Assembly (NCBI GenBank): GCA_036270655.1
Contig: DATBCD010000071.1
Span: 1-64,000 of the forward strand
From: VBCK01 sp036270655
GTDB taxonomy: Bacteria; Pseudomonadota; Gammaproteobacteria; Burkholderiales; Burkholderiaceae_F
DNA length: 64,000 bases
Direction of reading: 5' to 3'
The notes below the pieces were generated by a model. That model ran no database searches and was not told the DNA's origin. It worked only from the letters and a program-made list of their open reading frames with translations. Both the position numbers and the translations under genes were made by a program. Below are positions 17,640-26,210 of this stretch, piece by piece. Each line of letters begins with the position of its first letter. Positions within the stretch are counted from its first letter, which is position 1.

Positions 17640-18281
17640 TTGCGCCCGCCTTCGCCAAAACCAACCAAGATGCTGAAGAAGTACCTGATCACCGGCCTGC
17701 TGATCTGGGTGCCGCTGGCATTCACGATCTGGGTGCTGGACCTGATCGTCTCCAGCATGGACCGCACGCTGCTGCTGCTGCCGCCGCCCTGGCGACCCGA
17801 AAGCTGGCTCGGGTTCCAGTTGCCCGGCGCCGGCCTGCTGCTGTCGGCGCTGGTACTGCTGCTCACCGGCATGGCCGCCGCCAATATCATGGGGCAGCGC
17901 CTGGTGCGGTGGTGGGAGGGGCTGTTATCGCGCATTCCGATCGTGCGGTCGATCTACTCGAGCGTCAAGCAGGTCTCCGATACGCTGCTGTCGCCCGATG
18001 GGAATTCGTTCCGCCGTGCCGTGCTGGTGGAGTTTCCGCAGCGCGGCCAGTGGTCGGTCGCGTTCGTGGTGGGCGCGCCCAACGATCGGGTCACGGGTGG
18101 ACTGGACGGAGACTTCGTGGTGGTTTACGTGCCGACGGCGCCCAACCCGACTTCCGGCTACACGCTGATCGTTCCGCAAACCGAAGTGCGGGACCTCGAC
18201 ATGACCGTGGACGACGCGCTGAAATTCGTGATCTCGCTCGGCGTGGTCGGCGCGCAACAGAATTCGAAAGGTCAACCATGA
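17640..18281 (+). CDS. DUF502 family membrane protein
   Basis: A 213-residue protein with two N-terminal membrane segments (LITGLLIWVPLAFTIWVL and the LLLSALVLLLTGMAAA region) and a soluble C-terminal domain, matching DUF502. The conserved IPIVRSIYSSVKQVSDT and FVVVYVPTAPNPTSG motifs are present. A TTG start at 17640 is preferred because AGGAGAGG lies 4 bases upstream; the ATG at 17670 has no such site. Its stop overlaps the aspS start (ATGA), so the two are translationally coupled. The function of the family is unknown in bacteria. Confidence 0.88.
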   Translation: MRPPSPKPTKMLKKYLITGLLIWVPLAFTIWVLDLIVSSMDRTLLLLPPPWRPESWLGFQLPGAGLLLSALVLLLTGMAAANIMGQRLVRWWEGLLSRIPIVRSIYSSVKQVSDTLLSPDGNSFRRAVLVEFPQRGQWSVAFVVGAPNDRVTGGLDGDFVVVYVPTAPNPTSGYTLIVPQTEVRDLDMTVDDALKFVISLGVVGAQQNSKGQP

Positions 18282-20086
18282 GAACCGAATACTGCGGACT
18301 GATCGACGAGCGGTTCATCGGTCAGTCGGTCGACCTGTACGGCTGGGTGCATCGCCGGCGGGACCATGGGGGCGTGATTTTCATCGACCTGCGCGATCGC
18401 GAGGGACTGGTGCAGGTCGTGTGCGACCCGGACCGGCCGCAGGTGTTCGCGACGGCCGAAGGCGCTCGCAACGAGTACTGCGTTCGGGTCGAAGGCGCCG
18501 TTCGGCGTCGCCCCGAGGGCACGGGCAACGCCGCGCTGTTCAGCGGGCAGGTCGAGGTGCTGTGCGAGCGGCTGACGGTGCTGAACCCCTCGGTGCCGCC
18601 GCCATTCCAGCTCGACGAGGAGGACCTGTCCGAGGCGACGCGGCTCACCCACCGTGTGATCGACCTGCGGCGCCCGGTGATGCAGCGCAATCTTCGGCTG
18701 CGCTTTCAGGTCACGCGAACCGTCCGCCAGTACCTGGACTCGCGCGGATTCATCGACATCGAGACGCCGATGCTGACCAAGAGCACTCCGGAAGGCGCGC
18801 GCGACTACCTGGTTCCGTCGCGCGTGCACGAGGGGATGTTCTTCGCGCTGCCGCAGTCGCCGCAGCTTTTCAAGCAGCTGCTGATGGTGGCCGGATTCGA
18901 CCGTTACTATCAGATCACCAAGTGCTTCCGTGATGAGGATCTGCGCGCGGACCGCCAGCCCGAATTCACCCAGATCGACGTCGAGACCTCGTTTCTGACC
19001 GAAAGCGAGATCCGTGCGCTGATGGAGGATCTGATCCGCACGGTGTTTGCTCAGGCGCTCGGGGTCGAGCTGCCGAGCCCGTTTCCGGTGATCACCCACC
19101 AGGAGGCGATCAGCCGGTACGGCTCCGACAAGCCGGACCTGCGCGTGCCGCTGGAGCTGACCGACCTGACGGACGTGATGCACGACGTCGAGTTCAAAGT
19201 GTTCCGCGGCGCCGCCGAGCTCGCCGACGGACGGGTGGCGGCGCTGCGCGTGCCGGCCGGCGGGCAGATGCCGCGCTCGGAGATCGATTCGTATACGCAG
19301 TTCGTCGCGATCTACGGCGCCAAGGGCCTGGCCTATATCAAGGTCAACGAGCGCGGCCGCGGGCGGGAGGGGCTGCAGTCGCCCGTCGTGAAGAATCTGC
19401 ACGACCGGGCGCTGCAGCAGATCGTCGAGCGCACGGGAGCGCAGGACGGCGACCTGATCTTCTTCGGAGCCGACCGCGCCCGCATCGTGGCCGACAGCCT
19501 CGGGGCCTTGCGCACGCGGATCGGACATTCCGAATTCGGCCGCAGCCACGGTCTGTTCGAAGCCGGCTGGCGCCCGGTCTGGGTGATCGACTTTCCGATG
19601 TTCGAGTTCGATGAAGAGGAGCAGCGCTGGGTCGCTGCCCACCATCCGTTCACGTCGCCCAAGGACGGCCACGAGGATTACCTGGAATCGGATCCGGGCC
19701 GGTGCCGGGCCAAGGCCTACGACATGGCGCTGAACGGCTGGGAAATCGGCGGCGGATCGGTGCGGATCCACCGCGCCGACGTGCAGAGCAAGGTGTTCCA
19801 GGCCCTCAAAATCGGCCCCGAGGAGGCACGCGCCAAGTTCGGCTTCCTGCTGGATGCGCTGCAGTACGGCGCGCCGCCGCACGGCGGCATCGCGTTCGGC
19901 CTGGACCGGATCGTCACGATGATGGCGGGCGCGGAGTCGATCCGGGACGTGATCGCCTTCCCCAAGACCCAGCGCGCCCAGGACCTGCTGACACAGGCCC
20001 CATCGCCGGTGGACGAGCGCCAGCTCAGGGAACTGCACATCCGCGTGCGCAGCGGCGAGCCCAAGGTCGCGGCGCCGGGTCACTGA
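18278..20086 (+). CDS. aspS: Aspartyl-tRNA synthetase
   Basis: Charges tRNA-Asp with aspartate. The 602-residue protein has the bacterial architecture: an N-terminal OB-fold anticodon domain (VDLYGWVHRRRDHGG), a class II catalytic core with motif 2 in FRDEDLRADRQPEFTQID, the GAD insertion domain in the middle, and motif 3 in GGIAFGLDRI. Betaproteobacterial enzymes of this type often also serve tRNA-Asn; that cannot be decided here. It overlaps the DUF502 stop codon by four bases and is followed by nudB. Confidence 0.97.
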   Translation: MRTEYCGLIDERFIGQSVDLYGWVHRRRDHGGVIFIDLRDREGLVQVVCDPDRPQVFATAEGARNEYCVRVEGAVRRRPEGTGNAALFSGQVEVLCERLTVLNPSVPPPFQLDEEDLSEATRLTHRVIDLRRPVMQRNLRLRFQVTRTVRQYLDSRGFIDIETPMLTKSTPEGARDYLVPSRVHEGMFFALPQSPQLFKQLLMVAGFDRYYQITKCFRDEDLRADRQPEFTQIDVETSFLTESEIRALMEDLIRTVFAQALGVELPSPFPVITHQEAISRYGSDKPDLRVPLELTDLTDVMHDVEFKVFRGAAELADGRVAALRVPAGGQMPRSEIDSYTQFVAIYGAKGLAYIKVNERGRGREGLQSPVVKNLHDRALQQIVERTGAQDGDLIFFGADRARIVADSLGALRTRIGHSEFGRSHGLFEAGWRPVWVIDFPMFEFDEEEQRWVAAHHPFTSPKDGHEDYLESDPGRCRAKAYDMALNGWEIGGGSVRIHRADVQSKVFQALKIGPEEARAKFGFLLDALQYGAPPHGGIAFGLDRIVTMMAGAESIRDVIAFPKTQRAQDLLTQAPSPVDERQLRELHIRVRSGEPKVAAPGH

Positions 20087-20112
20087 GTCGAGTTGCGGCG
20101 GCGCGCCGAGCG

Positions 20113-20577
20113 GTGTTCAAGATCCCCGAATCGGTGCTGGTCGTGATCTATACGCCGGCGCTGCAGACCCTGTTGCTGGAGCGCGTCGATCACCCGGGAT
20201 TCTGGCAATCGGTCACCGGGAGCCTGGCCGATCCGCATGAGCCGCTACCGGCGGCCTGCGCCCGTGAGGTCGAGGAAGAGACCGGCTGGCGCGCCGCGGC
20301 GGGCGACTTCGACGACTGGGCCATCGAGCACGAGTACGCGATCTTCCCGCAGTGGCGCCACCGCTACGCGCCGGGCGTAACCCGCAACCGCGAGCACGTG
20401 TTCGGTCTGCGCGTCGCGCAGCCCTTCGCGCCGCGTCTGGCGCCCGATGAGCACACGCAGTCGCGCTGGCTGGGCTGGCGCGAGGCGGCCGATGCCTGCT
20501 TTTCCTGGACCAACGCGCAGGCGATCCGCTTGCTGCCGGAACTCAATTCACGCGCACAGCGAGAAAGTGGGCCATAG
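20113..20577 (+). CDS. nudB: Dihydroneopterin triphosphate pyrophosphatase (Nudix)
   Basis: Removes pyrophosphate from dihydroneopterin triphosphate in folate synthesis. The 154-residue protein matches E. coli NudB along its length: PESVLVVIY, FWQSVTGS, then HRYAPGVTRN and the C-terminal SWTNAQAI. The Nudix box has the RE-V-EEETGW core, but one extra residue lies between the first glycine and glutamate (GSLADPHE), six positions instead of five. The GTG at 20113 gives a normal length; a CTG at 20082 is an alternative. It follows aspS by 26 bases. Confidence 0.9.
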   Translation: MFKIPESVLVVIYTPALQTLLLERVDHPGFWQSVTGSLADPHEPLPAACAREVEEETGWRAAAGDFDDWAIEHEYAIFPQWRHRYAPGVTRNREHVFGLRVAQPFAPRLAPDEHTQSRWLGWREAADACFSWTNAQAIRLLPELNSRAQRESGP

Positions 20578-20602
20578 AACTCTGCGGCGGAGTGAGCAAT
20601 AG

Positions 20603-20790
20603 GACTCCCCTCTCCCGTTACGAGAGAGGAAGCAATCGAACTCCCCCTCTTCCGGTTGCGGGAGAGGAAGCAATAAAACTCCTCTCTCCTGTTGCGGGAG
20701 AGGAAGCATGGAACCCCCCTCTCCCGCTTGCGGGAGAGGAAGCATGGAACCGCCCCCTCTCCCGCTTGCGGGAGAGGGCCGGGGAGAGGG
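20603..20790 (+). repeat. Five-unit REP-like palindrome array (array B)
   Basis: Five tandem hairpin units of 36-38 bases, each built on CTCTCCCGCTTGCGGGAGAGG or a decayed version. The first four end in a shared linker GAAGCA followed by ATGGAAC or ATCGAAC, found in no other array here. The last unit carries the tail GCCGGGGAGAGGG. The units nearest the tail are the most perfect. It fills the gap between nudB and the next hydrolase gene. Confidence 0.88.
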
Positions 20791-20813
20791 TCGTAGCGAA
20801 GGTTGAGCACTCA

Positions 20814-21599
20814 ATGAAATTCCGCACCGCAACCTACAACATCTGCAAAGGAGCCACCGGCATCGCCGGCCGCTCCCGCGTGCACGACATACGACTGGCG
20901 TTGCACCTGATCGACGCCGACCTGGTGTTCCTTCAGGAAGTCCAGGACCGCAACGATCGGCGACAGCCCGGCCGATTGCAGCGCCCGGCGGCCGCGCAGC
21001 TCGACTTCCTGGCCACCAGCGGCTACGCTCATAGCGCCTACGGCATCAACGCGATTTACGCGCATGGGCACCACGGCAATGCGATCCTGTCGCGTTACCC
21101 GATCACCAGCTATACCAACCACGACATTTCGGATCACGCGCTGGAGCGGCGCGGCATGCTGCACGCGGTGGTCGAGCCGGGCGGTGGCGTGCCGCCCATT
21201 CATCTGATCTGTCTGCACCTCGGACTGGTCAAGATCAGCCGCGTGCGCCAGGCGCGCTTCGTCAGCGACTTCGTCGAGCAGGAGATTCCGGCCAGCGCGC
21301 CGCTGATCATGGCGGGCGATTTCAACGACTGGCAGCGGCGGGTCGACGTGGAGCTGCGCCGGCGCCTGACGGTGACGGAGGTCTGCGACGGCGCGGAGCC
21401 GGCCTGGATCGACCGCCTGCTGCCATGGCGGCAGCGGCCGCGGCTGGCCCGCACGTTCCCCAGCGTCGCGCCCTGGCTTCGTCTGGACCGGATCTACGTG
21501 CGTGGCCTGGGCGTGCGTGCGACGCGCGTTCCGCGCGGACGGTCCTGGGCGCGCCGCTCCGACCATGTGCCATTGATTGCCGACCTGGAGCTTTCTTGA
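20814..21599 (+). CDS. Endonuclease/exonuclease/phosphatase family hydrolase
   Basis: A 261-residue metal-dependent phosphodiesterase of the EEP superfamily. Diagnostic motifs are TYNICKG near the N-terminus, FLQEVQ with the metal-binding glutamate, NAILSRYPI, AGDFNDW in the middle, and SDHVPLIADLEL at the end. The ATG at 20814 gives a standard start (MKFRTATYN). It overlaps the next gene by four bases (TTGA), so it is coupled to the cardiolipin synthase; this pairing is common in proteobacteria (ybhP-clsB in E. coli). The substrate is unknown, possibly a phospholipid head group. Confidence 0.9.
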   Translation: MKFRTATYNICKGATGIAGRSRVHDIRLALHLIDADLVFLQEVQDRNDRRQPGRLQRPAAAQLDFLATSGYAHSAYGINAIYAHGHHGNAILSRYPITSYTNHDISDHALERRGMLHAVVEPGGGVPPIHLICLHLGLVKISRVRQARFVSDFVEQEIPASAPLIMAGDFNDWQRRVDVELRRRLTVTEVCDGAEPAWIDRLLPWRQRPRLARTFPSVAPWLRLDRIYVRGLGVRATRVPRGRSWARRSDHVPLIADLELS

Positions 21600-22825
21600 G
21601 TCGGGACCCTCGTGTCCGGCTGTCGGAGCGCTTTGCCCGGCTGGCCCGCGCTCGCTTCGAGCTGCCCAGAGGGGGGCACTTCACCGACGGCAACCGCATC
21701 GAGCTGCTGTCCACCGGCAAGGAGTATTTCCCGGCACTTCTTGGAGCGATCGAATCGGCGCGTCGCTCGATTCACCTGGAAACCTATCTGTACGAGGACG
21801 ATCCGATCGGCCGGACCGTGACCGAGGCACTGGTGCGGGCGGCGGGCCGCGCCGTCAAGGTTCGCCTGATCATCGACGGTTTCGGCGGCGGCGAGCATGC
21901 GCGCCGCCTTCAGCGCGGGTTGCTGTTACACGGCGTGCAGGTCCGTATCTACCGACCCGAGCGCTGGTGGCGACTGCGGCGGCGCCTGTTCAGGCGGCTG
22001 CACCGCAAGATCGCGGTGATCGACGAGACGCGGGCATTCGTCGGGGGCTTCAACATCATCGCGGAGCCTGCCGGCGAGGGACCGCGCCTGGATTTCGCGG
22101 TCGCGTGCGAGGGCCCGATCGTCTCGCCGGTCACGCTGAGCGCCGAGCGGCTCTGGTGGACGCTGTCGCTTCCTCGTCTGAGCGAGCCCGCCGTGCCGTT
22201 CCCGCGCCGGCTCGGATCGCCGACCCACCAGCCGCTTCGGGGCGGCGTGCGGGCCGCGCTGCTGCTGCGCGACAACCTGCTGCACCGGCGCACGATCGAG
22301 CGAGCCTACACCGAAGCGCTGGCCTCGGCGCGGCGCGACGTGCTGATCGCGAACGCCTATTTCATTCCGGGCCGGCGCTTCCGATCCGCGCTGCTGCAGG
22401 CCGCGCGGCGCGGAGTGCGGGTGCGACTGCTGTTGCAGGGCCGGGTCGAGCACGTGCTGCAGTATTACGCGCAGCATGCCCTGTACGGCCAGCTGCTGGC
22501 GGCGGGAGTCCAGATCAACCTGTACACGCGCAGCTTCCTGCACGCAAAGGCGGCCGTGATCGACGACGACTGGGCCACGGTCGGCTCCAGCAACCTGGAC
22601 CCGTACAGCCTGCTGATGGCGCGCGAGGCCAACGTGCTGGTGCGCGACGCCGCGTTCGCCAGCGCGCTGCGCGCGCGCCTGGAACAGGCCATTGCCGCCG
22701 AGTCGACCCGGTTCGGCCCCGAGGACCTGGTGCGCCGCTCCTGGCCCGCCCGGGTGTTCGACTGGATCGCTTTCGGGATCACGCGCGCGGCGATCGCGAT
22801 CATCGCGCGCGACCGGAATTATTAG
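21596..22825 (+). CDS. clsB: Cardiolipin synthase B-type phospholipase D protein
   Basis: Joins phospholipids to make cardiolipin at the inner membrane. The 409-residue protein is a two-domain phospholipase D family member. The first HKD motif is HRKIAVIDETRAFVGG and the second is HAKAAVIDDDWATVGSSN; both have the H-x-K-x4-D residues. A basic, arginine-rich segment precedes the first motif. The TTG start overlaps the preceding stop, with GGAG five bases upstream, showing translational coupling to the EEP gene. A C-terminal hydrophobic segment may anchor it to the membrane. Confidence 0.9.
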   Translation: MSRDPRVRLSERFARLARARFELPRGGHFTDGNRIELLSTGKEYFPALLGAIESARRSIHLETYLYEDDPIGRTVTEALVRAAGRAVKVRLIIDGFGGGEHARRLQRGLLLHGVQVRIYRPERWWRLRRRLFRRLHRKIAVIDETRAFVGGFNIIAEPAGEGPRLDFAVACEGPIVSPVTLSAERLWWTLSLPRLSEPAVPFPRRLGSPTHQPLRGGVRAALLLRDNLLHRRTIERAYTEALASARRDVLIANAYFIPGRRFRSALLQAARRGVRVRLLLQGRVEHVLQYYAQHALYGQLLAAGVQINLYTRSFLHAKAAVIDDDWATVGSSNLDPYSLLMAREANVLVRDAAFASALRARLEQAIAAESTRFGPEDLVRRSWPARVFDWIAFGITRAAIAIIARDRNY

Positions 22826-22844
22826 CGCCTCGCGGTCTGCTTGT

Positions 22845-22940
22845 GTTTCTCAAGATCGGCAGCGCTTCCTCGAGGATTTGATGTTCCAGCTCCCTGCTGA
22901 GGAGATTGCACTTTCAAGGTCGCAATGTGCGACCTTGCAG
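22845..22940 (+). pseudogene. Remnant of an ORF6N-domain gene
   Basis: Just after clsB, in one frame, the text reads RQRFLEDLMFQLPAEEIALS followed by RSQCATLQ. This matches the core of the ORF6N domain (RFPEDFMFQL, then RSQ-ATL), found in phage and mobile-element DNA-binding proteins. Neither the start nor the rest of the domain (the KYLPYAFTEQG part) is present, so only about 30 codons survive. It is probably a relic of a lost mobile gene. Confidence 0.6.
22916..22936. terminator. Hairpin between convergent clsB and the glycosyltransferase gene
   Basis: Perfect 9-base arms AAGGTCGCA and TGCGACCTT flank the loop ATG. It lies inside the ORF6N remnant and between two convergent genes, so it may serve as a bidirectional stop although no T-run follows on either strand. 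The palindrome seems inherent to the codons for RSQ-x-ATL. Confidence 0.4.
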
Positions 22941-22942
22941 AG

Positions 22943-24508
22943 TTACGGCGCAGGGTCCGCTGCCGTGCGCACGATCATCACTCCCGCGTCCCTGAACAGC
23001 ACCTCCACCTTCGCGTCCGCCGGCAGCCGGTCGGCCCGCGTGATCGCGAGCTCCCCGGCGCGCGGCGCGCGCGACTCGGTGACCTTCCCGCGGTACACGC
23101 TGAAGCTCGGCACGTTCAGGTTCCACTGCACGACGTTCTCAGGCCGCGCCGCGACGAATTGCGCGGCGCGCTTGACCGGCCCGTTGGTCACCTCGCCCAG
23201 CCACGGCGCGATCCCCGCTTCCAGGGCCAGCGTCAGCAGCCCGCCCGCGAGCGCCAGGCGCTGCCAGGCGGGCCAGCGTGCGAAGGCCAGCGCCACGACC
23301 CCGATCGCGCAGGCGCTGCCGGTGATCGCGTAGAACGACCACGGCGCGGCCTGCAGCGCGCGCTGCGCCAGCGCCGCGTAGTACGCAGTACGGGGGCCGC
23401 TGGCCCCCTGTGCCCAGCGCTGCACCAGCCACGGCAGCAGCGGCAGCAGCGTCAGCAGCAATCCCGCGCCCAGCCGCGCCAGCCGGCCCTCGCCCAGCTC
23501 GTTCCGGTGCGCCGCCATCAGGATGAAAAGCGGCGTCAACCCGTAAAGCACGTAGTGCGGCAGCTTGGTGCCGGAGGCCGAAAAGAACACGAACACGAAG
23601 GCGAACCACAGCCACAGGTAGCGGTTCAAACCGAGCATCCAGTCGGTGCGCACCGCGCGCAGCGCCGGCCCGAGCAGGCCGGTCCAGGGCAGCAGCAGCA
23701 GGGGCACCGCCACCACGTAATAGAGGAGACTGCCGGAATGGCCTTCCAGCGTGCCGCTGAAGCGCTGCAGGTTGTGCTTCACGAAGAAGCCCTCGATGAA
23801 CGCCCGGCCGTGCCGGTGCAGCGCGTAGCCGTACCAGGGGGCAACGATCGCGACCAGCAGCAGCCAGCCGGCCGGGTCGAACGCTGCCTTGCGCCAGTCG
23901 CGCAACCGCCCCGACAGCACCGCATAGAGCAGCGTGACCGTCACCGGGATCAGCGCCGCGATCGGCCCCTTGGTCAGCACGCCCAGGCCGATCCACACGT
24001 ACATCCGGCGCAACGCGACGCGATCGCCGTCCTCGACGAAACGCCAGGCGTCCAGCATCGCGGCCGCCAGCAGGGCGTTGAGCAGCGCATCGGCGGTGGC
24101 CGCGTGCGCGATCACCACCACGCCGATACAGGAGGCCGCGATCCAGGCTGCCAGCGCCCCGGTCCCGGCGTCCAGCCGCGCCGCGGCGAACCGTCCGATG
24201 GCGAAGATCCAGGCCAGCGCCGCCAGCGCCGAGGGTAGCCGCAGCGCGAATTCGTTCAGGCCGAGCGTGGCGACGCTCACCGCCTGCAGCCAGTAAATCA
24301 AAATCGGCTTGTCGAAGCGCGGCGCGCCGTTGAGCGTGGTCGACAGCCAGTCTCCGCTTGCCAGCATTTCGCGCGTGGCTTCGCCAAACGCGCCCTCATC
24401 GACGTCGAACAGCGGGGGCAGCCCCAGCGCCGGCACCAGCAGCAGAGCGGCCGCGATCAGCACCGCGGCCTGCTGCAGCCTGCGATCCGCCTTCGCGTGT
24501 CCGCTCAT
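22943..24508 (-). CDS. ArnT/PMT-like membrane glycosyltransferase
   Basis: A 521-residue integral membrane protein with about a dozen hydrophobic segments. The first periplasmic loop holds the acidic motif FDVDEGAFGEATREML and then FDKPILIYWLQA, typical of the dolichyl-phosphate-mannose transferase and ArnT family, which moves sugars from a lipid carrier onto lipid A or other acceptors. A soluble C-terminal part follows. The ATG overlaps the PAP2 stop (ATGA), so both are made together. A role in modifying lipid A or another envelope glycolipid is likely; the donor sugar is unknown. Confidence 0.86.
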   Translation of the reverse strand: MSGHAKADRRLQQAAVLIAAALLLVPALGLPPLFDVDEGAFGEATREMLASGDWLSTTLNGAPRFDKPILIYWLQAVSVATLGLNEFALRLPSALAALAWIFAIGRFAAARLDAGTGALAAWIAASCIGVVVIAHAATADALLNALLAAAMLDAWRFVEDGDRVALRRMYVWIGLGVLTKGPIAALIPVTVTLLYAVLSGRLRDWRKAAFDPAGWLLLVAIVAPWYGYALHRHGRAFIEGFFVKHNLQRFSGTLEGHSGSLLYYVVAVPLLLLPWTGLLGPALRAVRTDWMLGLNRYLWLWFAFVFVFFSASGTKLPHYVLYGLTPLFILMAAHRNELGEGRLARLGAGLLLTLLPLLPWLVQRWAQGASGPRTAYYAALAQRALQAAPWSFYAITGSACAIGVVALAFARWPAWQRLALAGGLLTLALEAGIAPWLGEVTNGPVKRAAQFVAARPENVVQWNLNVPSFSVYRGKVTESRAPRAGELAITRADRLPADAKVEVLFRDAGVMIVRTAADPAP

Positions 24509-25296
24509 CCGGGCTGCCGTGCGGTCGCGCGCCAGTCGGCCCAGATGCGCCACAGCGTCCATACGGCCACGCACGCCCCGAGCGCGCTCAGCACGGCCTG
24601 CATCGGGCGCGCCAGCGGATAGCCGGTGTCGGTCCAGGCCAGCGCCGCTGCGCACGCCAGTACGATCAGCGTCAGCACCGCCCGCCCGCCCGGCCGTGCG
24701 GCGAGCGGCCAGCGCTCCGACAGCCGCGTGCCTGCCTGCCCGGCCAGCAGCCCGAGTCCGGCCCCCGCCAGCACGTCCGACGGCCAATGCGCGCCCACGG
24801 CGACGCGCGACAGCGCAACCGCGATCCCGACTCCTGCGATCGCCAACGCCGCAGGCCAGCGCGGACGCGCAGCTTGCAGCACGCCCACGACCAGGAACGC
24901 CGTCAGCGTGTGCCCCGACGGCAGCGAGTTGTGTCCAGCCAGTCGGATTCCGACGATGTGGAGGCAAGCCGGATCCAGCAGCGCCGCCGGCCGGGGCGAA
25001 TCGATCAACCCCTTGGGCAGCCACGACAGCACCATGGCAACCGGTGTGGCGAACAGGCCCGCCGCGAGCAGGTTGGGCGCGCGCAACAGGGCGGGCGCCA
25101 TCAGCACCGTGGCCACCAGGCCATGGCCCAGGATCGTCGTGCAGCTGACCAGCGCCGCAGGCAACCAGCGCCAGGCGGCCTCGTTGACCGCCAGGAACAG
25201 GGGCCGATCGAAATGGCCTGCGCGCAGCGCGAGCGCCAGCACAAGGCAGCCGACCGCGGTGGCGATCAGCAGGCGGGCCGGGGCCTCGCGAGACAT
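24505..25296 (-). CDS. PAP2-family membrane phosphatase
   Basis: A 263-residue membrane protein with six predicted segments. The three phosphatase signatures are present: KGLIDSPRP, PSGHT and SRVAVGAHWPSDVLAG. Such enzymes remove phosphate from lipid carriers (undecaprenyl pyrophosphate), lipid A or phosphatidyl lipids at the periplasmic face. It is the first gene of a two-gene operon with the ArnT-like transferase, so it may prepare lipid A for modification or recycle the carrier. The exact lipid is not evident. Confidence 0.88.
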   Translation of the reverse strand: MSREAPARLLIATAVGCLVLALALRAGHFDRPLFLAVNEAAWRWLPAALVSCTTILGHGLVATVLMAPALLRAPNLLAAGLFATPVAMVLSWLPKGLIDSPRPAALLDPACLHIVGIRLAGHNSLPSGHTLTAFLVVGVLQAARPRWPAALAIAGVGIAVALSRVAVGAHWPSDVLAGAGLGLLAGQAGTRLSERWPLAARPGGRAVLTLIVLACAAALAWTDTGYPLARPMQAVLSALGACVAVWTLWRIWADWRATARQPG

Positions 25297-25717
25297 GGCG
25301 GGATTCTATCGGTGCCGGATCCCGAACCCGCCGGACCAGTGCCCCCGCTGGCAGCAGGTCTGCCCGGGATGGCGGGACAGGGCGGGGCGGTCGCCGGGAC
25401 GCAAGCCGCGGGCGCCGCGCGAGAAGCGTGCCGCGCCGCACCACCTACAAGATCTTGTGATTTCCACGGAGTCCTTACTACATCTTGTAGCTTCGCGCGT
25501 GCGCCAAGCCCGCGCCGGGACCCCGGATCGCACCCGTCTCCCTCTGAGAATCCGATCGAACGGATGATCCCGATGCAAATTTCCCTCTGAAACCCCTTGA
25601 TTCCCGTCGCGGTTGGCCTAGTATTCGGGTCACGCAACGAGAGCGCTCTTCACGACTCCGGATCCAAGCAAGAACGCTGTCGCTGTGCCCTTTCATTCCG
25701 AGTACAGGAGATCGTTA
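25297..25717. other. 421-base intergenic region between PAP2 and SWIB genes
   Basis: No convincing gene was seen here. It holds two related palindromes, ACAAGATCTTGT (25447-25458) and CTACATCTTGTAG (25478-25490), whose CwAnATnTwG cores are 30 bases apart; these resemble tandem NrdR boxes. A probable sigma-70 promoter for the SWIB gene lies further right. The part nearest PAP2 is GC-rich with no clear signals. Confidence 0.5.
25597..25624 (+). promoter_or_regulatory. Probable promoter of the SWIB gene
   Basis: TTGATT (25597-25602) and TAGTAT (25619-25624) are separated by 16 bases. Transcription would start near 25631, giving about 87 bases of leader before AGGAG and the ATG at 25718. Confidence 0.55.
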
Positions 25718-26092
25718 ATGGCAACTGCGAAGAAAGCGAAGAAGTCGGCCAAGAAGGCAGCCAAGAAACCGGCAGCCAAGAAAGTCGCCAAGAAGGTCGC
25801 GAAGAAAGCGGCGCCGAAAAAAGCGGCCAAGAAAAAAAGCGCGCGCAAGCCGAATGCGGCGTTCATGAAGCCCCTGATGCCCACCGGGCCGCTGGCTGCG
25901 ATCATCGGCTCGAGCCCGATGCCGCGCACCGAGGTCACCAGCAAGATCTGGCAGTACATCAAGAAGAACAAGCTGCAGGATCCGGTCAACCGCCGCAACA
26001 TCAATGCCGACGACAAGCTGCGCCCGCTGTTCGGCAAGGCTCAGGCGACGATGTTCGAGTTGACCAAATACGTCAGCAAGCACTTGAAGTAA
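25718..26092 (+). CDS. SWIB/MDM2-domain protein with histone H1-like tail
   Basis: A 124-residue protein. The first 45 residues are almost entirely Lys and Ala in KKA/AKK repeats, like a histone H1 tail, suitable for binding DNA. The remainder is a SWIB domain (SSPMPRTEVTSKIWQYIKK, then LQDPVNRRNINADDKLRPLF). In eukaryotes SWIB occurs in chromatin remodellers; in bacteria it appears in chlamydia and many betaproteobacteria, perhaps as a nucleoid-associated protein. A strong AGGAG lies 7 bases upstream, with its own promoter and terminator, so it is a single-gene unit likely made in quantity. Confidence 0.92.
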   Translation: MATAKKAKKSAKKAAKKPAAKKVAKKVAKKAAPKKAAKKKSARKPNAAFMKPLMPTGPLAAIIGSSPMPRTEVTSKIWQYIKKNKLQDPVNRRNINADDKLRPLFGKAQATMFELTKYVSKHLK

Positions 26093-26113
26093 TCCGGACG
26101 CAGTTCGGTCGCG

Positions 26114-26153
26114 TCGGGCCGGCGGGGGCAACCCTGCCGGCCCGATTTGTTTT
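26114..26153 (+). terminator. Intrinsic terminator of the SWIB gene
   Basis: Perfect 10-base arms TCGGGCCGGC and GCCGGCCCGA enclose a short G-rich/C-rich loop, followed by TTTGTTTT. It begins 21 bases after the SWIB stop and is the clearest rho-independent terminator in the window. Confidence 0.88.
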
Positions 26154-26210
26154 AGCCTGCTGCAGGCTGCAACGCAGTCGAACCTCACCCATAACCCGCT
26201 GTCAACCCGG

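Noticed and set aside
22943..25444. A single 833-residue fusion of PAP2 and ArnT-like transferase
   Set aside because: The open frame upstream of 24508 is only the shadow of the PAP2 gene in another frame. The real transferase starts at an ATG overlapping the PAP2 stop.
25297..25596. Possible small proteins in the PAP2-SWIB gap
   Set aside because: Several short frames are open on both strands but none has a ribosome site, known motif or plausible composition.
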